From assembly GCA_034440615.1 (NCBI GenBank), contig JAOTOM010004784.1, positions 310,001 through 374,000 on the forward strand: a DNA stretch of 64,000 nt. The letters are read 5' to 3'. The notes beneath the pieces are model-generated. The model worked only from the letters and a program-made list of their open reading frames with translations, made no database searches and had not been told where the DNA came from. The DNA comes from Ashinkailepas kermadecensis. Taxonomy: Eukaryota > Arthropoda > Thecostraca > Neolepadidae. Below, one piece after another: positions 48,301 through 60,300 of this stretch. Each line of letters opens with the position of its first letter. Position 1 is the first letter of the stretch. A program made the position numbers and the translations under genes.

Positions 48301-51300
48301 AAACAAGACACGGAGACTTCACAAACACACATCAGCAAAGCATAATGTTCATAAGTCTTTGGGATGGATGTCTATTCTATGTTCAGGAAGTAGTACATTC
48401 CATCCTATTTCACGAATAATGTATCACTGACTTGGACAGTCTTACATGAAGAACGGTTGTGTTCATCATCCAAGGCTATTTCATTCAAGCAAATAACTGT
48501 AGGCTGTAAACAAGTCGAACTCCGGCATATATTTGGTCTGCGCTGATACGCTGTATGGTGCGCTGCCGAACCGAAAGACTACCGGTAGAGTTTCTGTGTC
48601 ATCTGATCCTTCCTCCAGGTCGGCTCGCGCCAGCCTGAGGAACGGTGGGCCACCTACACCTACCTTACGGTGGGCCACTCACACCTACCAGGTGACAACA
48701 AACGCGTTCTACCAGCTCGCCTATTTGCAAACTCTTTTCGAAAGGCCCGCCTCACGTCAGGGTTCCCTGGGAGCTCTCGCCTATCGCCGGATACGTCGTC
48801 TGCCCATAATTCGAGTACTATGACAAAAGAAGGGATCATATCGGCCACTCAGACAACGGCAGCAGCAGCAGTCAGCCGTGGCGGGTCCAGCTGTCTTGAT
48901 TTAAAAAGAAGAAGAAACTTAGTCCGAATTCTTGCCGGGGTGGCTTTAAGAATCAGGATCCTATTGCTAAGCAGAGCTTGTTGTGTGAACCCTGGCCCAA
49001 CTGCCCGATCAATTAATTTCAGTGTTCAATGGCATAACTTTGACCAGGAATTTCAAAATGTCGTCAATGTACCGACACGGCCACCCCGGTAGCTCGTCCC
49101 CGGCCTTACCGGACCAGTTGCTGACACTCCCAGCCGGGGGCTAACTGCGAGCACGTGGAGCGACTCGACCGCTGTCTTGTTAGGACAGGGGAGACCAGTG
49201 CAGGCCGGCGCTCTAACCAACTGAGCTACCGGGCTTGTCTCCGAGGTTCTGGTGCCGAGTCTGACAACCTACCTAAACAAGCCAGCATTTGCATCATAGC
49301 CATACCCTCCTCCCTCACCCACCTCGTCAAACTCCAGGTCGACGTCGTCCAGGCAGACAACGAAGGCGGCCTTCTCGATGGCGAGCAGGCTGGTGCGGTT
49401 GATGCCCCGGCTGAAGAAGTCGCGCCTCGTCAGGTACCAGTGCGACCTGTCACCGGCAGTCAGGGCGCCCAGCAGCTCCTCACCCTTGTCGGGGGTCGTC
49501 TCGTCGTCGTCTAGGATACGCTGGAACTGCCTGCCAGCACACGGAAACCACTCCTTTAGGGTTACGTCGGAACTGTCAGAGCACACATGCTGCACTGCAG
49601 GTACTCTGGGACTGTTTATCAGCACCCGCGCGCATACACACATGCATACATGCACACAAACACATACATCACTCCAGAATACAATGAAACTGGCCATTTG
49701 ACCACAAATAAATCTTCGTTGAGGATGTTTATACTTTCTGTCAATATGCCAATATACCTATCAATTCCGTGTGAACGAATTGTCTGGCAATACACAAGAG
49801 GCTGTCAGTGTTTTGCACAGCCCATGCGAGTATGTACTCCATCAGAGAAGACAACGGCGCTGGCCACTGTCAAACACTAGGCTGAAGCAAACAAATAATA
49901 CAGCATCTGTATTGGTAGCCATTGTCCCGAGGAAGATAATACGCTCTACCATTTGTTTCGGACGCCAGATAACCATTTCATTTGATGTGCCCTATAACTC
50001 CAATAGCCAGCTAATTTACCTTTTTCATTCTTTAATACAGGAAACATGTGACCACAATCATTCTTTAGCCAACAATACCATTTCTTTATTTTATAAACGG
50101 AGTCAAACTGACTCTATTGCTGCACATACCCGGTCCTCCCGACGCATAGGACCGAGTAAGATATGCTTCTATTCAACACACGTTGAGCACCAGATGCCCA
50201 GACTGTTGTACTAATGATTGGTACCGAGTTTAAGACGCAGCAACAGCTGCGCCAAATGGTACCAATGTAAGTGTTGTCTCACACCCACCACTCGGATCAG
50301 GTCGTCACGATGTGGAAGATAAGAGGGGAAAAGCGAAGAAGGAAGTGTGTGTGTGTGGGTGGGGGGGGGGTGCCATTCCTATTCCAATTATTAATAAATG
50401 TTGGCACCGTTGCTGGTCTGGATCCAACCGGTCGTCCGCAACACCAACTACGGCTGAAGTGACGGGACTGCGTTGAAATTCCACTGAACGGTGCTGACCT
50501 ACTGATCCCTGATCACGCTGATCACGCTGCACGACAGACGGGTGACACTCACATCTCGAGCGTGGCCGGCGACATGAGCTGCTTCTTGGTGTCGTACACC
50601 TGCATCTTGTAGAACTTGCCGGCGTGGATGACGACAACGTGGGTGGAGTCGCTGTAGTGGACGATGCGGTCGGCCTCGATGCCGGGCACGCGCGTGGTGT
50701 TGAACGTGCGCTCGTACTGCCACGAGCACAGCGGCACCAAGCCCTGAATCCGGATCTGGGGGAACGTCGGGCGAAACGTCATCGGCATGCCAAACGTCAC
50801 ACAGTTCGCACGTAGTGTCATTTCCACAAGCACATCAAATCTCACACCGTTGGTACGTAAAGTGTCATGTAGCAAACACGTCAAATCTTACACCGTTGGT
50901 ACGTAGGTGTTATTTCACAAGCACGTCAAACGTGCATATCACTGGTACATATCATGTCACAAGCACGTCAAACGTGCACATCACTGGTCAATTATAAATT
51001 ATTCGTGAAATAGGTGGAATATACCACTTTCTGAACACTCAATTGCCATTCTTCTCCAAGAAGTATCGACATCTTGCTCCTTGATGCGTGCTTATGAAGT
51101 CTTCATGTCTTCTTTCTAACAGTATGTCGCTTATAAGCATCATGTTCATGCTCTTGATAAGGAATGATGATACACAAACATTTCACAATGCAACTCAAGG
51201 TAAAGAGATTACCTATAATTTGATATGGCATACAATACCAGTTTATAGCATAGGCATTATTCTCCCTATATAGCTCGAATATAGCTCATCCTAAATTATG

Positions 51301-54300
51301 AATCTTAAAACAAATGATAAAGGTACAGTCATAAGTACCTACACTTTTTTTTTCTTTAAAAAAATCTGATCATATGTATTCGTTGGGTACACGACACAGA
51401 CACACACACATATGTACATACACACACTAATTATCGAGCATGCTTAATGTTAATGAGGTCTAATGACTGCAATGCGGATGTATAACAATATGAACAACAG
51501 CCCATGTATTACAATCGGCGAGCGGTCGCCCCCAGCAGCGATCCTGCCGCGTCAGCACGCGAAGTTCGGCGCAGGAGCGTTCTGATCGCCGCCGCAGCCA
51601 GTCGACTGGGGCGGCCGGTCGTCGCCGTCACGGGGCCCACCGACCGTCCAGCCGGCACCGGTCGCCGGTCGGCTACCGCGCCGGTACGCGCCGTTGTCGC
51701 TCTGTACCTCGAGCCACAGCGACGCCGGCAGCTGCTCGTGCCGCGACTGTGGCGGACTCACCGCGTCGCCGTCGCTCCGCCGGTAGAAGAGCATGTAGGG
51801 CGCGTCGGTTGGCGCGCCGGCTGGCGCGCCAGCGCCGCCGCGGCCACCCCAGGCGTCCAGGTGACCGACCGACAGCGGTGTCACGTAGTTGTCGTCGAGG
51901 CGGCACCAGACGGACGGCGCGGCGTCCGGGCCGGTGGCGTCGGATGACCTCGCCACGCAGTAGTAGTGGCCGGCGTCCAGCGAGCCGCCGCGGTGCACCA
52001 CCAGCGCATACAGCCGGAACTGGACGGCCGGCCGGCCGCGCACCGGCACCCACAGCTGCTCCGTCAGCGCCACGGGTGTCAGCACCTTGCGGCGCGCGCC
52101 CGTGCCACGCTCGAACAGGAAGCGCACCAGCGAGATGACTAAGTAGTGCGGCGGCTGCAGCATTTGCAGCTGTCGGTCGGCGTCGCGCAGTTCAGAGCAC
52201 CGCTGACAGTGGTATTGGTTCTCGCCGGACAGCCGCTCGGCTGCCAGATACTGCTCTAGCAGATCAGACACCTGGAGGTCGGCACGAGGTTGAGACGGCA
52301 GAGAGTCCGGCACGGCCAAGTGCAGGTCGGTGATGCTGTCCAGGTGGCGCGACACAGAGCCGCACGTGCAGCACGTGCAGGTCGTCTCGGCACTGCCGGC
52401 CAACAGACGCTGCACCAGAGTCGGAGCTGGTAGCGGCGGCGGGTCAGTGGCACGGCCGCCGCCGACCGTCGGCTGTCGAGAGTCGCCGGACAGGACATCA
52501 CCACCACGGCGGGACGGTGGTGGTTTCTGGGAAGTACGACCCCCGCTGAGGTTGGCTTGGAGCGCGCCGCACTGTCTGGCGAGCCGAGCGTCACACGGGG
52601 CTGCGCCGCCGCTCGACCATCGAGGCCGACACTTGAGGCCGGCGGACGGGCGCGTCAGTGCACTGTCGTCCCGAGTTGCGGCAGGTAGGGCAAACGGAGG
52701 TCGTGTCTGCTGACCACCGTCCGCCAGCGACGGCGCCAGTTGAGGCCGTGGTGACTGCGAAGCCTTGGAGGACGTATGCGGCTGTGGTTGACCAACGCCA
52801 GGTGGAGCCACGGACATCTCTTCGTGAAGCGCGTCCAAAAGGTACCTGAGCAGCTCCGAGCAGTCTTGCTGGCGGCCCGCCTCCAGCCAGGGCGGCAGTG
52901 CGGTGCGTGTGAAGGCCGACGGTGAGAAGGCGGGCCGCTCCGAGAAGGCCAGGAACGCGAACAACCCGCTGCAGTGCCGCCAGGTGGTGCTGGCACGGAC
53001 TAGGCCGTGACGTCATCACTCCGTAGCGGAACTGATCTGAGTGGAAGAGCGCCTGCAGCACAACGTTGATGTAGCACGTGTTGCCGAGGTTTTTGAGACC
53101 TCGCCTCGGCGGTGGTGGCGACGACATGGCGGTGTGGCGACGTCACAGCCGAGGTCGATGTCGGGGCCGGGGTCAGGACCCGGACCGGGACCGGACGGGT
53201 GGGACCATGCGGCCTGGGACGGTCGGGTACGGCTCTGTAGCGAGAGCGCCAGCGTCGGATGGTGTGCGGTCAGTGTCGGGTGGAGCCTCATCAGTGTGTA
53301 GGCCACGTCGGCCAGCTGTGCGCAATCGTCGCCGTGCGGGCTGGCCTCCTGTCTCAGCTGGTCCAGCAGCGACGGCAGGTGGGGCAGCACCTTATGGAAG
53401 ACTCCAGGTGAGTTTTGGAAACCCAGCAGCATCAGGGTAACCACTCGGAAGACAAAGCGGCGAACGGCCGGCAGAGAAAGCGCCCTGAACAGCTTATCAA
53501 CGCGGTCGATCACGAGCTGGTCGAGGTCGTCGGTGTGTCTCCGAGAGGCCAGCTTCCTCATCAGGCAGCCGAACCACGTGGCCAGCTGCGTGCAGCAAGG
53601 CCACAGCAGGAGCCGGTCGCAGAGCAGATCGATGCCACGCCAAGTCGCCTCGTCACTGTCCTGAGACTTCGAGGGCGTCATGCTGACCACCCGGTTCAAC
53701 TTGTCGGAGGGCCGCCACAGGTCGCGCATGAGTGTTGCGAACGACTTCACGAGTGCTCCCTTCATGGCCGATGTTGTGATGTTGATGTCGGACGCGTACT
53801 GGTCGCACAGGAAGTAGTCGTGCAGCACACGCGTGTTGCTCTGGCACTGGAGCACAGAGTTCATAAAGCATGCGTTGCCTATGCTCCTTAGCTCGATGAG
53901 GCTGCGCAGCTGGTTGACGCTACCACTGCTGCCGCCACCACCGCCGCCGCTGCCACTGTCGTAGCCACCGCTGCCGCTGTCGAAGTCACTGTCACCGTCA
54001 CTGCTGCCGCCATAGCCACTTCCTCTGCCTCCGCTCCCGTCTCCGTCGCCGCCGCTACCACCGCCTCTATCGCCGCCACGGCTGCCATCGCTGCTGCCGC
54101 TGCCATCACCTCTGCGGCCGTTACCGCCGCCGCTGCCGCTGTCACCGCCTCTACCGCCGCCACGGCTGCCATCGCTGCTGCCGCTGCCATCACCTCTGCG
54201 GCCGTTACCGCCGCCGCTGCCGCTGTCACCGCCTCTACCGCCGCCACGGCTGCCATCGCTGCTGCCGCTGTCATCACCTCTGGCGCTGTCACCACCTCTG

Positions 54301-57300
54301 CCGCCATCGCCGCCGCCGCCGCCGTCGTCAATCAGACTGTCGCTGTGACACGCGGCAAACGTTTCAACCACAGCTTTACGGGAGTCTGAGCCAGTTCTCG
54401 AAATTGGTGCAACTATGCGGCCAGCCGAAGATCTGTCTGTGGGCCGGGCTGTGGCGAGCACAGAAGCCGCGTTGCCACGCGCGATTGCGGCGGAAATGCG
54501 TTGCCGCAGCCACGCTGTCTCGCGGCGTTCGCCGGTGCGGGCCGTTATGGGATGCCCGAGCTCCCGCAGAAATTCTGAGACAGCGGGTCCTAGAACGCCG
54601 GTTGTCTCAACGGCTAAGGGCTCGAACCTGTACCGCGAGCAGAGGTCGGCATAGTGGCACAGTACCTACACCATTGGCTCAAATTTGAGTCTGAAAGACA
54701 TCGAAAACATTTTAAATGGCACTAATTCCATCGGAAATTTCGACATCCTAATGTGCTCGTTTCGACATCTCACACCTGATGAAAAAAAACATTATTTGAA
54801 CCCTGTCACTGGTACGTAAGTGCCATGTCACACTTCCGTCAAACGTACACATCAGTGGTTCTAAAGGGTCATGTCACACGTACGTCAAACGTGCACATCA
54901 CTGGTACGTGTCATGTCACAGGCACGTCAAACGTTCACATCACTGGTACGTAAGCGTCATGTCACGAGCACGTCAAAACTCACCACTGGTAAATAAAATG
55001 TCATGCCACAAGCATAGGATAGTAGGACCCAATGGCCCCTGATTTGAGTGACAAACTATAGCAGTCTTTCTATTCGTCTTTGTTATAAGGCCTAGCGGTG
55101 TTTGGAGCATGTTCGAAGTTATGATTATCTAAATAATTAACCTTATGCTCATGATATTTCACATGTATGAACACAAAACTCGAACAAAATGACTGCACAT
55201 ATTTCGACCCTGGGTCATTATCAACAGTCAAATGGCCATATTGTCTGTTGATTCACTGTTCACCCCATTCACTGTTGATAACGACCGAAGGTAGAAATAT
55301 ACTCAGTCATGTTGTTCGAGTTTTTTGTTTATACATCTAAAATATCATGAGCATCAGTTCAATTCATCTATATAATCGTGCACAGATTATCTTCAAATTA
55401 TGATAATTATTCTTAACTCCGGTAAGGGTTAGTTAGTTATTTAGGCTTTAGGGCGCATCGACCATGTTGATCACATAGCGCCCATAAATACGGTAAGAGC
55501 GATCGGTTACTGGCTAAACGAAGTGTAGACTACCTTGATCATATGTCCATGCTAAACTCTCACGCCCATTGGCTGCGAGCGAAGAGCACGACAGGTGGGA
55601 GTCGGAACAGTCATCTCGTTCGGGAGATGAACATCCTATCCTAGACTACTCTACTCTGGCTGAAGGAAAATTACAATCGTGTTCGACGCTTAAGATACAA
55701 GTTCCCAAATTAAATACCAGCCGATTTGTGGCCTGCGCGTGAAACAACATGGTGTAGAAATTTGTCTTCATAAGTATGCTCGATGGACCATTTTGCTGGT
55801 ATAAGTCTTTTGATAATTAAAGCAATTGTATTTCGCAAGGATCATTTCAAACGTTGGCTAGTCCAAGCATGCTTCAAACGGTTAAAACTAGTTTCAGCTA
55901 GGGAGATGCTATCAGCGCGATTCCCATTAGTCGATTGCTCGCTCGGAATGCATACAGCCGTGACGTCACTGGTGGCCTCCTGTGGTAAAGGCCGCTGAGC
56001 GAGGTTTGAGTATTATTATTATGGTTTTAGGGTGCGTCAACCCTGCTGAGTGAGGTGTGTCAGGCTGGAGACTTAGGCATTTCTACAACCGTTGTAAATA
56101 TGAAACACCTCGCAAAACCGGGGGTAAGTGTTCCTGTCAACAGGTAAGAGTATCTGCGTATGAACAGGGTAAAGGGCCGCGCATAGGGTCAGGAGTAGAG
56201 TCATGAACCCCAACTTCGCAGAGTTTTAGCACGGAGCCTTTGGGCGTTGACTGGACATAATGACATCCACAGTGCCTATGCCCTCCCCCATCTCTCAATA
56301 TATTTGTGTTACTTTCCTATGGTCATACCCTTAGATATGGGTGTAAGATTATTTGGGGCCACATAGGACTTTGATGCAATTATTTTCACTCAATGCCTAT
56401 AGACCCAATGCAAAATCTCAAATGTCGGGAAAGGAGGAGGCGTGACCATCCATATATACGGTAAGTTCGGCCCATGTGTTCCCGCAGAAGTGCCCACTTC
56501 CGGAAGTCGGTGGCCGAAATTCCTTCCGGGGCCGAGGTCCATATGCGGCGTCGAGGCCCCTGGAGAGCTATTTGACCCCCTATAGAAGGCTTCCTACGTA
56601 CGAAAGAGAGCCCTTGAACAAAATCCCGTTTGCGCGTCATCTCCGAGACCCACCGTCATCGCTGCATCCCAAGCTTTTTTGTTAAACTACAACACTGTTT
56701 TAGCTGATGACAGCAAATCATTTAAAGGCATATTTTCATCTGCCCAGTTCAATTCTAAGGAGTCAGATCCAGGGTCACGCTGATCGCCAATCAATAGTTA
56801 GTTCATATTTGTCAGAAAACTAAACGTATCTAACATCACGTGCCGCTCAGCCGGCACTCGCATACCGGCCGGCCGGCCCTGGCCATTGGTGACGTCACGC
56901 TAGCACTGGGCGAAAGTGACGGCAAAATCACCGGATTAATTTACCTCATCTACGTGGCCTTGGTCTTAATCCCAGGACCGGATAATTATAGGTCGGTCAT
57001 AGATGGCCTTTAGCCAACCCTGATTTAAGGAGCATAAGCCATACATGAATTGCAATCGAACCACTGACCACAATTACTTTCACAAGAAAACATAGGTATC
57101 GGCTTACATAACATCCTTCAAAAGATCACACTTCGTCACAAGCGACAGTGGCACATGAATAACCAAGCAGGAACAGCGGGCAGAGGAGTAGCACGCCGCA
57201 CCTTCTGAAATTTAAACAAGTTCTACTTTGAACATTATTCTCATTGGCCACTTCATCAGAAGAAACGACTTCAAAATTGTGTTGTACTTGTGTTTTTTTA

Positions 57301-60300
57301 AAAACTGTAATTCGACTATTTGCCCCTCCCATCCTAGAGGCAGTTCCTACGCTCCCGCCGACACTCATCACATTCAGCCTCTCTCGTTCAGCCAGAAGCC
57401 AAACGGCGCACGCGACGACCGGCCACATTTGGCTTCTCGACGGTGTTGCTGGGCGGCGCTGCTCACCGGCTCGATTTCCTGGTTGTCGATGGAGCGCCGG
57501 AAGAGGATGGCCGCGTGCGTGATGTTGGCGGCGCGCGCCGCCTGCACCATAGACGGCTGCGTCAGGATGGCGTCGATGCCGTAGAAGTTGGAGTTGACCA
57601 TGATGCCGCTGCGGCCGCGCAGGTACACGTACTCTTCCCACCAGTCGGAGACGTAGTTGGTGGTCCACCTGGCAATGTCAGTGTGTTGCCACTCGGAAAT
57701 TTGAGTGGAAAATGACACATGAGGGCAACAACATCTAAATGATGACGGCTCTGAAGTCCGGCATTTCACACTGAGCGCGCACAGCAGCCGACCGCGTGTT
57801 GCACCAGCTGCGATCAGATCGCAGTGTCATCTCCCGGGAGATCCCGCTGGCATCTCCCGCAGTGTCGCCCCGAGATGATTCATACCGCGTGGCGTCGTGG
57901 CGGGACACGAACATGCTGCGTTATAAGCCCGTCGGTGAACGTCCGCTAGGTTGGTTATGCATGGCTACGGTTATGTCTTGCAGACACTCCCATCCCGCTT
58001 ACTTCTTCCCCTGAATGTTCAGAGTTTGTCGGGGGCTTAGCATCGCCGTCGCCTTGGGGTGCCCCATGGAGCCATACCGGTGCAGGTGCACGACGGAGAC
58101 GGTGCAGTTGGAGCTCTAACAAGTGGAAACATCTCTTGCTACTGTGGAAGCTTATTTTGCAAATGCTGTAGCGTTTTTCACTAGCTCAAGACAGGTGCTC
58201 CGAATTAACCTCTGAGCTTTTGCATCGGTCATCTGTATGTTGGCATCGGCATTGTCCATCTATGTGATAAAATATATGACATGAAATGGATCTAGGTATA
58301 GCTACCTCGGTCGAATGCAATGTTATCTATGTATGCATGTTTGACTGGTCAGATGCACGAAGAAGCTGCATGCCTATCAGTAAGCTGTCTAAATAGTGAG
58401 ATCTTCCTGAGCGATAAACCCGGGACTTAAGTGTGCCAGTGAGCACCTGGGTACCTGGGCCCAGGCATGTCATAATACATAATCCGGACACCGGGAGTCC
58501 AATCCCGGATCTCGTGGTCCAACGCCATTCAGAATACACGTCAGTTCGGTCGAAGATGGATCACAACCAGGAATGCATAGCTTTCTTCAAAGGCGGTCGG
58601 TATCCCTCGGACCAAGACCCAGCTTCAGAAGATCGCTACGCGGCATTTTGTGACGTACTACTGATCGTTTGGTGGCGGTTTTGCCGGCGGGACCCCAGGA
58701 TCTAGGATATGGAAGCAATTTGCTTCATATATTTTCAGGGAGCGGGGTACCTTCTATCACTACCATTGGTGTTCCATTACAATCCCGGTACTCACCTCAC
58801 CCTTAACCTCCTGATTTGGCACCGCCCATCCAGATCTGACCCTGAGTCAGTTGGTGGCCATAATTTCAGCCACCGGTAATAATTTACAATAATACCCCCA
58901 CCCCCACCACCTCCCAACAACGTATGACCTGATCCTTGCCTTCCCAGGTCATTGACCTTGAATCAGTCACCCACCACAACGTGAACCACAAGAAGCGACG
59001 GACACTGGTCTACACTCTTTGAGTTCAGACCAGTTTGATTTGTCACCCGCCCAACCTGACCTGGCCCCGTCCACCACCCTGGCCCAACCCTGTGAAACCC
59101 GCTTACCGCGATTTGGAGCCGCGGCAGCAACGGACACCGACGTATCTCCAGATCACGCCAGATCCAGACTGGGCCACTCACCACGACTTGAGCCACAGGT
59201 AGCGCTGCAAACGAGGACCCAGCGTCGCCTTGAACTCGTGGGCGAGCCGCTCCATCCGCGCGTACTCGTCGTCGTCCAACAGGGGGCGCACAGAGCGCAG
59301 GTAGCGACTACAGGTGTCCTCGACATTGGGCAGCGGCAGACAGGGCATCATGCCCTGGTAGCTGTACAGCTGCGGCCGACTGATGCTCGTCAGGATCTTC
59401 ACCTGTCCGACACAGCATGCCAGCTGTTGAACCGCTACAGCACAGCACAGCGACTTCGGACTGCCACAGCACAGCGTACCAGATTTTGGACTGCTACGAT
59501 ACAAAAAAGGCACTGTCCGGCAGCTACACGCAGTACAGCACGCTCATGGACTGCCACAACACAGCACGGCGCGACACTTACAGGACGTGCTGACAAAGTG
59601 CTGCATGAGTGTCACAGCACAGCACGTCAAGCCGCCCAAACTATTACAAAACGGCACGTCAAGCTGCCCAAACTATTACAAAACGGCACGTCAAGCTGCC
59701 CAAACTATTACAAAACGGCCCACCGGTCTGTGATAAACGTCATTCGTCACCAGTCTCTGTTGTAAAAATACGATGTGATGCATTGCTGGCGCTTTTTAGG
59801 CATTTAATTATATGTGGGCTGACGAGACACTTGGTCCCAACAGCTCCGTAGGTTGGTTAGAGCGACGGTCAGCACTGGTCCCAGGCACAAGGAACACATT
59901 AAATCCAGGCACATCCAGGCACATGGAACACATCAAATCAAGATGACCTCTTTTTGTCGGTGGGATGGATTTGATGTGTTCCATGTGCCTATCGTTGGTT
60001 TAGGCACATTCATTTGATGTGTTCCATGTGCCTAAACCAACGATAGGCACAATGAACACATCAAATAATCTCACCGACAAAAAGAGGTCATCCTCACTAG
60101 ACATCCTCACTAGACTTAGAACTGGTTGCACAAAACTAACACAGCCTCAATTAGAAGGTGACCAATACACAACACCTCACTGCGACACCTGCAACACCAC
60201 GTTAAGCATAGACATCCTGCTAGACTCACTGGCGGATCCAGGGGGGCCATTCCGGCCATGCCCCCCAAGCGCTTCAAAGGGGGGCCATAGTATCTTTCCC

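Larger units (their letters stand above)
46700..49322 (-). other. CPT1 introns around the 47569-47676 exon
   Basis: Unique AT-rich sequence with a SINE tail (48070-48125) and a tRNA-like sequence (49155-49234). No other gene is recognised. Confidence 0.45.

Noticed and set aside
52591..53127. Separate short protease gene starting at the ATG at 53127
   Set aside because: The conserved domain leaves this frame at about 52975 and continues in the frame of the upstream part, so it is better read as one gene with two indels.
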